64,000 bases of DNA from Pseudomonas yangonensis. GTDB taxonomy: Bacteria > Pseudomonadota > Gammaproteobacteria > Pseudomonadales > Pseudomonadaceae. Below are positions 1-8,075 of the stretch, piece by piece (the first letter of the stretch is position 1; the number at the start of each line of letters is the position of its first letter). The translations under genes were made by a program, and so were the position numbers. The notes below the pieces were generated by a model. That model was not told where the DNA came from, ran no database searches, and worked only from the letters and a program-made list of their open reading frames with translations. The DNA is taken from positions 93,947 through 157,946 of the forward strand of contig NZ_BLJU01000011.1 in the NCBI RefSeq assembly GCF_009932725.1, given 5' to 3'.

Positions 1-1158
1 GTCGGCGACCTGCTGCTCAAGGGCGTTGGTGAGCGCCTGCAGCAGGACCTGCCCAGCGGCACGACCCTGGCCCGGCTTGGCGGCGACGAGTTCGGCCTGC
101 TCTGCGAAGCCTGCGGCGACGCGGCACAGGCTGCTGAGCTGGCACAAAGCCTGTTGCGTCACCTGGAAACGCCCTTCCGCCTCGATGGCCACGAGCTGTA
201 CATCGGCGCCAGTATCGGTATCAGCCTGTTCCCCGGAGATGCCGACACGGTCGAACAGGTCCTGCGTAATGCCGACTCCGCGCTGTTCAAGGCCAAGAGC
301 AGTGGTCGCGAGGGCTATGCCTTCTACGTGCAGGAACTCACCGACTACGCCCGCCAGCGCGTGGAACTGGCCAGCAGCCTGCGCCACGCGCTGGATAACC
401 AGGAACTGCGCGTCTTCTACCAGCCGCTGCACGACCTGCGTGACGGCCGCCAGGTCGGCATGGAAGCCCTGGTGCGCTGGCAACATCCGCAACGCGGGCT
501 GATTCCCCCCGGCGAGTTCATCCCGGTTGCCGAGGAGAACGGCATGATCGGCATCATCGATGCCTGGGTGCTGGAGCAGGCCTGTCGCCAGATGGTGCGC
601 TGGAATGCCCAGGGCAGCTCGCTGGATTTCGTAGCGGTGAACGTCTCCAGCCGTCTGTTCAGCCGAGGCGAGCTCGACCAGAAAGTCGCCAGCGTGCTCG
701 CCGAAACCGGCCTGCCTCCCGAGCAACTTGAGCTGGAGGTGACCGAGAGCGCGATCATGGAAGACCCCGACGCCGCCCTGAAGCTGCTTACCAGCCTGCG
801 GGCACTGGGCGTGCGCCTGGCCATCGATGACTTCGGCACAGGCTACAGTTCGCTGGCGCGCCTCAAGCGCCTGCCGGTGGACAAGCTCAAGCTCGACCAG
901 AGCTTCGTCCGTGGCCTGCCCGACGACTCCGAGGACGCCGCCATCGCTCGCGCAGTGATCGCGCTGGGCAAGAGCCTGGGTCTGAAAGTGCTCGCCGAGG
1001 GCATCGAACAACCCGCTCAGGCCGAATTTCTACGTGAGCTAGGCTGCAATTACGGCCAGGGCTATCACTTCGGCCGCCCGCAACCGGTACCTGCCGAAGT
1101 CAGCGACAACGCATCCTTCAACGAAGCGAACAATAGCCAGTCCAGCACCAGGAGCTGA
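1..1158 (+). CDS. GGDEF-EAL cyclic-di-GMP phosphodiesterase (5' partial)
   Basis: The frame is open from base 1, so the N-terminus lies outside the window; 385 residues are visible. A GGDEF motif is at visible residues 27-31 (LARLGGDEFGLL), with no RxxD inhibitory site five residues before it. The EAL domain follows, with EALVRW at 155-160, NVSSRLFS, ELEVTESAIMED, DDFGTGYSS, the lysine of KLKLDQSF, LAEGIEQ and GQGYHFGRP. All signature residues of a c-di-GMP phosphodiesterase are therefore present. Whether the GGDEF half is active or only binds GTP cannot be judged. The stop is one base before the next start, so this is the first visible gene of a signalling operon. Confidence 0.93.
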   Translation, partial: VGDLLLKGVGERLQQDLPSGTTLARLGGDEFGLLCEACGDAAQAAELAQSLLRHLETPFRLDGHELYIGASIGISLFPGDADTVEQVLRNADSALFKAKSSGREGYAFYVQELTDYARQRVELASSLRHALDNQELRVFYQPLHDLRDGRQVGMEALVRWQHPQRGLIPPGEFIPVAEENGMIGIIDAWVLEQACRQMVRWNAQGSSLDFVAVNVSSRLFSRGELDQKVASVLAETGLPPEQLELEVTESAIMEDPDAALKLLTSLRALGVRLAIDDFGTGYSSLARLKRLPVDKLKLDQSFVRGLPDDSEDAAIARAVIALGKSLGLKVLAEGIEQPAQAEFLRELGCNYGQGYHFGRPQPVPAEVSDNASFNEANNSQSSTRS

Positions 1159-1159
1159 C

Positions 1160-2281
1160 ATGCGCGTGCTGATTCTAGAAGACGATCCCTGGATCGCCGA
1201 TCTGCTCAAACAGATCGTACTTAGCCTGCGCCCCGCAGCCCGAGTCGACTGCAAGGCACGCCTGGCAGACGCCATGTCGGCCTGGCAGAGCGAACCGGCT
1301 CAACTGGTGATCGCTGACTGGAACCTGCCGGACGGCAGCGGCACTCAGTTGCTGCAGGCCGTGCGCAGCCAGGACCGCGAGGTGGCTCTGGTGATGGTCA
1401 CTGCCCGAGCAGACCGCAACAGCGTGCTCGAGGTACGCCCGCTGGGCATCAATGCCTTCATCAGCAAACCCTTTCAGGTACCCAAGGTTCTGGAGTGCCT
1501 GCAGCGACTGCTGCCAGAAGCTGCCGCACCTGCCGCTGCGCCACTCGGCGAAGAAGACTTTCTTCAGCGCCTGGGCGCACTGCGCGACGACGAAATCGAT
1601 TTGCCGCTGCGCGATGATCTTCGCCAGCAGCTGCTCGCCATCGCCGCAACATCCACCAGTTTGCAGGAGCTTGGCGACCTCTGGCAGCAGGACCCGGCCG
1701 TGCAGGCGCGACTCGTCGCTGCGGCCAACAATCCGCTCTATAACAGCACAGGACAGCCATGCAGCAGCCTGGCAGACGCCGTACGCCGCCTGGGTGCCGC
1801 CACTGCGCTGAACCTTGTTCAGGGCCTGGCGCTGCGCCCGGTGACCAGCCTGCAGGACGCCGATCTGAAAGCCCTGGGTGAAAGCCTGCTGCAAACGCAG
1901 TTGAACCTGCGCCAGAGGGTCGCCGAGCTGGCCAAGGCCTGCCAACTGGACCCGGCGCCACTGCAATGCGCGGCACTGCTGCAACGCATGGGGGAACTGG
2001 CCGTACTGCAGCAGGCGCAGATCTGGCGCAAGCGCGGCCTGACCCTGCATGAGGATCAGCTGCAACGAGCGCTGCGCCAGCACAGCAGCGAGCTGGCCAA
2101 CCGGCTCAAGGCACACTGGCGCCTGCCCAACGTCATACGTGAACTGATTGGAGCCTGTTATGCCCTCGCGCCCGGCAACGCCCGTCGCGAGCCGATTCTC
2201 ATGCGCCTGGCCTGTGCCGAAATGCAGAGTCCGGACAGCCAGGAAGTGCAGCGTCTGCGCCGTTTGGCCGGACTGAACTGA
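1160..2281 (+). CDS. Response regulator with REC and HDOD domains
   Basis: 373 residues. The N-terminal receiver (1-115) has the acidic pair LEDD (7-9), the phospho-acceptor Asp53 in IADWNLPDGS, Thr81 and Lys103 (SKPF). From about residue 145 an HDOD domain follows, recognisable from LLAIAATSTSL, the NNPLYN segment and the ADAVRRLGAATALNLV helix. HDOD is a non-catalytic relative of HD phosphohydrolases found in bacterial signalling proteins. There is no DNA-binding domain, so output is probably by protein contact. It starts one base after the GGDEF-EAL stop and ends eight bases before the large kinase, so it is in the same operon. The phosphodonor is inferred to be one of the neighbouring kinases. 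Confidence 0.9.
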   Translation: MRVLILEDDPWIADLLKQIVLSLRPAARVDCKARLADAMSAWQSEPAQLVIADWNLPDGSGTQLLQAVRSQDREVALVMVTARADRNSVLEVRPLGINAFISKPFQVPKVLECLQRLLPEAAAPAAAPLGEEDFLQRLGALRDDEIDLPLRDDLRQQLLAIAATSTSLQELGDLWQQDPAVQARLVAAANNPLYNSTGQPCSSLADAVRRLGAATALNLVQGLALRPVTSLQDADLKALGESLLQTQLNLRQRVAELAKACQLDPAPLQCAALLQRMGELAVLQQAQIWRKRGLTLHEDQLQRALRQHSSELANRLKAHWRLPNVIRELIGACYALAPGNARREPILMRLACAEMQSPDSQEVQRLRRLAGLN

Positions 2282-2289
2282 GGCAGCGG

Positions 2290-5200
2290 ATGAACACGAT
2301 CAGACTGGGTAATCGCTGGTTCGGGCTCTGGAACGCCAGCCGCTGGAACGCCAGCCGCTGGATAGTCATCTGCGGCAGCTTTTGCCTGGCAATGTTCTTC
2401 GCTTTTCTGGGGCACCAGGCGCTGAACGAGCGCGAAGCGCTCTGGCAGCTGCAGATCGGCAAGCAGGCGGACATTCAACGCATGGCCCTGAACAGTACCC
2501 AGCATGGGCTACAGGAGCGCACGCTGCTGCTGGCTGAAACCATCGCTGCCGATGCCTGGGTGGTAGATCTGGTGCGTCAGGCCCATGCCCTGCCGGCGAA
2601 CGACCTGGAAAACCTGGCCATCATTCGCAAACAGCTCTATACCCGCCTGGCGCCGCGCTGGCGCCACCTGCAGGCGCGCCAGCCGTTTCGCCTGTACGTG
2701 CATCTGGCACCGGATATCAAGGTGCTGCTGCGGGTACACGAACCCGAGCACTTCGGCGATTTGCAGATCGGCTGGCGTCCCATGGTACTGGAGGCGCTGC
2801 GCAGTGGCACAAGCCAGGCCGGTTTGGGCCTGACCCGCGGCAGCATCGGCATGCGAGCGATCGCCCCGCTGCTGGTCGAAGGCGCAAACGGAACAGTACA
2901 GGTTGGCGCCATCGAGGTGGCCATGGGCGTGCTCGAAGATCTCGCACAGCTGGACCGCGAGTTCGACAGCGGCGTTGCCCTGCTGCTGCGCGGAGACCTC
3001 CTGCTGGGTTCAGGCAGCGGCGAGGATCTGCGCGGCCTGTCCGGAGATACCCGGCGCTGGCAACTGATGGGCCACTCGCGTCCGCAGATACTGACCTGGC
3101 AACAGCAAGGGCGACTGCCGGAACCGCAGGAGGGCAACAGCCTACGCCTGCTGGACGATGGCGAGCGCTTTTATCTGGTCAATCAGGTGGCGCTGAGCAG
3201 CTATCGGCAGACCTACGAACGGAGCACCGAACCGTTGGCGGTCGCCCTGATCTGGCACGACGTCAGTGATCAATACAACGTGCATCGACGTGACAAGCGC
3301 TGGCTGATCATCAAATGGTTGCTTGCCTGGTGCGGTGCCGAAGCGCTTTTGCTGGTCCTGCTGCGCAGTACCAGGCGCAGTACTCAGCGCCTGATGCAGC
3401 GCCAGCAGGCGGCGCTGCGCGCTCTCAACGAGATCGCCGCACTGCCCAGCCTGAGCCGCACCGAGCAATTGCGCCAGGCGCTGCGTCTGGGCGCCGAGCA
3501 TTTCGGCATGCCGCTGGGCATCATCAGCCACATCGAGGGCGAGCAGTACCAGGTGCTGGTGCAAGTTTCCCCCGAGGGTGCAATGAGCGATGGCCAGCAG
3601 TTCGAGTTGAGTGAGACCTATTGCAGCCTGACGCTGCAGCAGAGCGAGGCGCTGGCCATCACCCACATGGCCGATTCGCAGTATCGGCGCCATACGTGCT
3701 ATCGCCAGTACGCCCTGGAAAGCTACATCGGCATCACCGTGCGGGTAGCCGGCAAGCCCTTCGGTACCCTGGCCTTCGCCAATCCGGAGCCACGCATCCG
3801 GCCTTTCGATGACGCCGACCGCGACTTTCTCGGCCTGTTCGCCCGCTGGGTCGGGGCCATGCTCGAACGCCAACAACAGGAGCAAGCCGTACGCTCGGCG
3901 CGAGCCTACCTGCAGGCGGTGCTGGACTCGGCCACCGGGGTGTCGATCATCGCCTCCGATAGCAACGGCACCATCAACCTGTTCAATTCCGGCGCCGAAC
4001 GCCTGCTGGGCTACAGCGCCGAAGAAATGGTCGGACGCCAGACCCCGGCCGTATTCCACCTCGCCGAAGAAGTCCAGGCCCGCGCCAGCGAGCTGAGCGA
4101 GGTGGCCGGCCAGCCAGTCACGGGCCTTGAAGTGTTCGTGCACAACGCACGTGGCGGCGAGCCGGAAACCCGCCAGTGGACCTATCGCCACAAGGACGGG
4201 AGCCTGCGTCAGGTCAACCTCACGGTCAGCGCAATGTTCGATGAAGGCGGCCAGATCACCGGCTTCCTCGGCATCGCCAGCGACATCAGCGAGCTGCAGC
4301 GGACCACTCATGCGCTGCAAGAGAGTGAGAGCCGCTTTCGCGGCCTGGTGGCGAACCTGCCCGGCGTGGTGTATCGCTGCGCCCATGATACCGACTGGAC
4401 CATGCGCTACATCAGCGACGAGATTGCCAAGCTCTGCGGCTACCCGGCCAGCGACATCATCGACAATCGCGTACGCAGCTATTCCAGCATCGTGCATCCC
4501 GATGATCTGCCCATCACCTTCCGTATCGGTGAAGCACTCGAGCAGCAGAAACCCTTCGAACTGACGTACCGCCTACGCCATGCCGATGGCCATGACGTCT
4601 GGGTCAGGGGCAAGGGCCGCGGCGAGTACGACAGTAATGGCCAGCTGTTGTGGATCGACGGCTTCATCTGGGACGTCAGCGAACGTCATGCCATGGAAGA
4701 CGAGCTGCGCCTGAGTCAGCAGCGTTTTCTAAGCGCCTTCGACACCGCCCCGCAGGGCATGGCCCTGGTCGCTCCGGACGGTCGCTGGCTTGAGGTCAAC
4801 GCCGAGCTGTGCCGCATGCTCGGCTACAGCCGCGAAGAGCTGCAGGCACTGACCTACCAGCAGGTCACCCATCCGGACGACCTGGATACCGACCAGGAAA
4901 ATATGGCCAACCTGTTGGCCGGGCAGATCAATGCCTACCAGATGGAAAAACGCTACCTGGACAAGCAGGGCCGTGTTCTCTGGGTGCTGCTCAGCGTATC
5001 GCTGGTACGTGACAGTGCAGGGCAGCCGGTGCACTTCGTTTCGCAGATCCAGGACTTCAGCGACCGCGTCGCCGCCGAACGCGCCGTGCGCGAGCGCGAG
5101 CACTATCTGAGTACCCTGCTCGACAACGTAGTCGACGCCATCGTCACCATCGACGAACACGGCCGCATCGAGACCTTCAACCACGCGGCCGAAGAAATAT

Positions 5201-6156
5201 TCGGCTACCGACAGGATGAAGTGGCCGGGCGCAACGTCAGCCTGCTGATGCCCGAGCCGGAAAGCGGCGCACATGACAGCTACCTTCAGCGCTACCTGCG
5301 CACCGGGAAGGCCTGGGTGGTGGGCCAGGTCCGCGAACTGGAGGGCATGCGTCAGAGCGGCGAGCGCTTCGCCATGGAACTGGCCGTTTCGCAGATCAGC
5401 CACCAGGGGCAGCGTCGCTTCATTGCGGTGATTCGCGACATCGCCGAGCGCAAGCGCATCGAACAGATGAAAAACGAGTTCGTCTCCACCGTCAGCCATG
5501 AGCTGCGCACCCCACTGACGGCCATCGCCGGCTCGCTCGGACTGATCAACGGCGGCGCTCTCGGCGAGGTGCCGCAGGCCATGCGCCAGATGCTGAGCAT
5601 TGCCCACAGCAACAGCCAGCGCCTCAGCGCATTGATCAACGACCTGCTGGATATGGACAAGCTGGTCGCCGGCAAGATGCACTTCGACCTGCAGACGAGC
5701 CTGCTGCAGCCGCTGCTGGAGCAGACGCTGCTGCACAACCAGCCCTATGCCGAGCAACATCAGGTTCAGCTGCGCCTGCAGGTCGAGAGCGACGCTCAGG
5801 TACGGGTAGACGCCCAGCGCCTGGCGCAGGTGATGGCCAACCTGCTGTCCAACGCGGCCAAGTTTTCGCCTTCCGGCGGCCAGGTCGTGGTCAGATTGCA
5901 GCACTGCGGCGAGATGATGCGGGTCAGCGTGTCGGATAACGGCCCCGGAATACCGGAAGCCTTCAAATCCCGCATATTCAGCAAGTTCTCCCAGGCCGAC
6001 TCCGGCGATACCCGGCAGCAGGGCGGGACAGGACTGGGGCTGGCCATCTGCAAGGAAATCATCGAACGCATGGGCGGACACATAGGCTTCGACTCCTCCC
6101 CCGGCCTAGGTGCTACCTTCTGGTTTGAATTACCGGTCACAGGAAGTGCGTCATGA
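2290..6156 (+). CDS. Membrane multi-PAS sensor histidine kinase (Cache-like, GAF, 4 PAS, HisKA, HATPase)
   Basis: 1288 residues. Membrane segment 1 is at about 24-41. A roughly 295-residue periplasmic region resembles double-Cache sensors, and membrane segment 2 is at about 338-356. A GAF domain (about 380-530) and four PAS domains follow, starting near 538, 680, 810 and 937. The kinase core has the phospho-accepting His1070 in STVSHELRTPL, the N box in NLLSNAAKF, and G boxes DNGPGIP and GGTGLGLAI. There is no receiver, so it must signal through a separate REC protein, several of which are adjacent. A perfect 15-base tandem repeat near the start duplicates NASRW just before membrane segment 1. 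Its stop overlaps the next start (ATGA). Confidence 0.93.
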   Translation: MNTIRLGNRWFGLWNASRWNASRWIVICGSFCLAMFFAFLGHQALNEREALWQLQIGKQADIQRMALNSTQHGLQERTLLLAETIAADAWVVDLVRQAHALPANDLENLAIIRKQLYTRLAPRWRHLQARQPFRLYVHLAPDIKVLLRVHEPEHFGDLQIGWRPMVLEALRSGTSQAGLGLTRGSIGMRAIAPLLVEGANGTVQVGAIEVAMGVLEDLAQLDREFDSGVALLLRGDLLLGSGSGEDLRGLSGDTRRWQLMGHSRPQILTWQQQGRLPEPQEGNSLRLLDDGERFYLVNQVALSSYRQTYERSTEPLAVALIWHDVSDQYNVHRRDKRWLIIKWLLAWCGAEALLLVLLRSTRRSTQRLMQRQQAALRALNEIAALPSLSRTEQLRQALRLGAEHFGMPLGIISHIEGEQYQVLVQVSPEGAMSDGQQFELSETYCSLTLQQSEALAITHMADSQYRRHTCYRQYALESYIGITVRVAGKPFGTLAFANPEPRIRPFDDADRDFLGLFARWVGAMLERQQQEQAVRSARAYLQAVLDSATGVSIIASDSNGTINLFNSGAERLLGYSAEEMVGRQTPAVFHLAEEVQARASELSEVAGQPVTGLEVFVHNARGGEPETRQWTYRHKDGSLRQVNLTVSAMFDEGGQITGFLGIASDISELQRTTHALQESESRFRGLVANLPGVVYRCAHDTDWTMRYISDEIAKLCGYPASDIIDNRVRSYSSIVHPDDLPITFRIGEALEQQKPFELTYRLRHADGHDVWVRGKGRGEYDSNGQLLWIDGFIWDVSERHAMEDELRLSQQRFLSAFDTAPQGMALVAPDGRWLEVNAELCRMLGYSREELQALTYQQVTHPDDLDTDQENMANLLAGQINAYQMEKRYLDKQGRVLWVLLSVSLVRDSAGQPVHFVSQIQDFSDRVAAERAVREREHYLSTLLDNVVDAIVTIDEHGRIETFNHAAEEIFGYRQDEVAGRNVSLLMPEPESGAHDSYLQRYLRTGKAWVVGQVRELEGMRQSGERFAMELAVSQISHQGQRRFIAVIRDIAERKRIEQMKNEFVSTVSHELRTPLTAIAGSLGLINGGALGEVPQAMRQMLSIAHSNSQRLSALINDLLDMDKLVAGKMHFDLQTSLLQPLLEQTLLHNQPYAEQHQVQLRLQVESDAQVRVDAQRLAQVMANLLSNAAKFSPSGGQVVVRLQHCGEMMRVSVSDNGPGIPEAFKSRIFSKFSQADSGDTRQQGGTGLGLAICKEIIERMGGHIGFDSSPGLGATFWFELPVTGSAS
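2328..2362 (+). repeat. In-frame 15-bp tandem repeat (2.3 copies)
   Basis: Two perfect copies of CTGGAACGCCAGCCG (2328-2342 and 2343-2357), followed by CTGGA. They encode the duplicated NASRW pentapeptide in the cytoplasmic N-terminus of the multi-PAS kinase, directly before its first membrane segment. Copy-number change would keep the frame. Confidence 0.85.
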
Positions 6157-8075
6157 GCCAAGCCCCGATTCCCGGCAACGAGCGGCAGCGCCTGGCTGCG
6201 CTGCACGCCCTGGAGCTACTCGACAGTCCGCCCGAAGCGATGTTCGATCACATCACTGCGCTGGCCGCGGAAATCTGCGAAACCCCTATCGCGCTGATCT
6301 CGCTCGTCGACGCTCAGCGCCAGTGGTTCAAGAGCCGGGTCGGCCTGGAGGCAGAACAGACCGCGCGCGAACTCGCCTTCTGCGCCCATGCAGTGCATGC
6401 CGATGCGTTGCTGGAGGTGGACAACGCACTGGATGACGTGCGCTTTCGCGACAATCCGCTGGTCACCTCGGAACCGCACATTCGCTTCTATGCCGGCGTG
6501 CCCCTGCACGACGGCCAGGGACTGGCCCTCGGCACCCTGTGCGTGATCGACCGCCAGCCGCGCCGGCTCGATCAGCATCAGCGCATGCAGTTGCAGCACC
6601 TGGCGCAATTGACCGGCGAGCTGTTCGAGCTGCGCCTGCAGGCGCGCCGCCAGGCCGAACAGAGCGCCATGCACCAGGCCATGCTCGACAACGCCGGCAG
6701 CGCGGTACTGGTGCTGGATCCGCAGGGCCGGGTGTTGCGCAGCAACAGCGAAGCGCAGCAGCTGCTGAGCTATCCGGCCAAGGAGCTGGACCAGCAGTAC
6801 GTATCGCAGCTGCTGCTCGATCCCGGTCAGTTCGAACGCCTTTGCGCCGCCAGCCTCGGTGGCCCGCAGAGCACCGAGGGACAAATGCGCGCGCGCAGCG
6901 GGCAGAGCCTGCCGGTACGTCTGAATCTTTCGCCGATTCGTGCCGAAGGTCAGCCGCTGCAGGGCTACCTGCTGGTGGCCAACGACCTCAGCCAGCGCGA
7001 CGAAGCCCGCCAGCGCCTGCAGCGTATAGCCGCACAACTGCCCGGCATGGTCTATCAATATCTGCTGCGCGCCGATGGCAGCAGCTGCTTTCCCTACGCC
7101 AGCGCAGGTATAGGCGATATCTATGGCTGTACTCCCGAGGAAGTCGGCCAGGACGCCGCGCCGGTACACGCGCGTCTGCATGCCGAAGATGCATCGCCCG
7201 TGCGCGAAGCGATCGCCGCTTCGGCCCGGAGCCTCACCACCTGGCATCAGGAGTACCGCGTTCTGCACCCCGAACGCGGCCTGATCTGGGTCGAGGGACG
7301 CGCTGCCCCACAGCGGTTGCCCGACGGCGACACGCTGTGGCACGGCTTCATCAGCGACATCAGCGAGCGCAAACGCGGCGAACAGCTGCAGAACGAATTC
7401 GTCTCTACGGTCAGTCACGAGCTGCGCACGCCGCTCACCGCCATCGCCGGCTCGCTCGGTCTGATCAACGGCGGCGCCCTGGGCGAGGTGCCGCACACCA
7501 TGCGCCAGATGCTGGAGATCGCGCAGAGCAACAGCCAGCGCCTGCGCCACCTGATCGATGATTTGCTGGACATGGACAAGCTGGTCGCCGGCAAGATGCG
7601 CTTCGATCTGCAGCCGCTGGCCCTGCGCGCGCTGCTGCAGCAGGCACTGCACAACAACCAGCCCTATGCCGAACGCCACCAGGTGCGACTGCACCTGCTG
7701 GCGGGCGACGACTGTCAGGTGCTGGCCGACCCCCAGCGCCTGGAACAGGTGCTGGCCAACCTGCTGGCCAATGCCGCCAAATTTTCCGCTGCCGGGCAGA
7801 GCGTCGAGCTCGCAGCCGTACCCGAAGACGGCTGGGTGCGCATCAGCGTGCGTGACCAAGGCCAGGGCATCGCCGACGACTTCAAACCACGCATTTTCAG
7901 CAAGTTCGCCCAGGCCGACGCCGGCGACACGCGCCGCCAGGGCGGCACCGGCCTCGGTCTGGCGATCAGCAAGGAAATCATCGAACACATGGGCGGACAC
8001 ATCGGCTTCGACTCAACCCTGGGTCAGGGCAGCACCTTCTGGATGAGACTGCCCCTGGCTGGAGCGCAATCATGA
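6153..8075 (+). CDS. Cytoplasmic GAF-PAS-PAS histidine kinase
   Basis: 640 residues with no membrane segment or signal peptide. An N-terminal GAF domain (about 15-165) contains FCAHAVHADALLEV, typical of GAF kinases. A PAS domain starts near 174 and a second PAS with a PAC-like end near 288. HisKA has His422 in STVSHELRTPL, and a complete HATPase has DQGQGIADDF and GGTGLGLAI. There is no receiver domain. The catalytic core is very similar to that of both neighbouring kinases, whereas the sensor halves differ. The ATG overlaps the previous stop (ATGA) and the stop overlaps the next start, indicating translational coupling. It probably senses an intracellular signal; the ligand is unknown. Confidence 0.92.
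   Translation: MSQAPIPGNERQRLAALHALELLDSPPEAMFDHITALAAEICETPIALISLVDAQRQWFKSRVGLEAEQTARELAFCAHAVHADALLEVDNALDDVRFRDNPLVTSEPHIRFYAGVPLHDGQGLALGTLCVIDRQPRRLDQHQRMQLQHLAQLTGELFELRLQARRQAEQSAMHQAMLDNAGSAVLVLDPQGRVLRSNSEAQQLLSYPAKELDQQYVSQLLLDPGQFERLCAASLGGPQSTEGQMRARSGQSLPVRLNLSPIRAEGQPLQGYLLVANDLSQRDEARQRLQRIAAQLPGMVYQYLLRADGSSCFPYASAGIGDIYGCTPEEVGQDAAPVHARLHAEDASPVREAIAASARSLTTWHQEYRVLHPERGLIWVEGRAAPQRLPDGDTLWHGFISDISERKRGEQLQNEFVSTVSHELRTPLTAIAGSLGLINGGALGEVPHTMRQMLEIAQSNSQRLRHLIDDLLDMDKLVAGKMRFDLQPLALRALLQQALHNNQPYAERHQVRLHLLAGDDCQVLADPQRLEQVLANLLANAAKFSAAGQSVELAAVPEDGWVRISVRDQGQGIADDFKPRIFSKFAQADAGDTRRQGGTGLGLAISKEIIEHMGGHIGFDSTLGQGSTFWMRLPLAGAQS

Noticed and set aside
3142..8000. Large minus-strand open frames opposite the histidine kinases
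   Set aside because: The sense strand encodes kinases with complete motifs; the antisense products show no domain.
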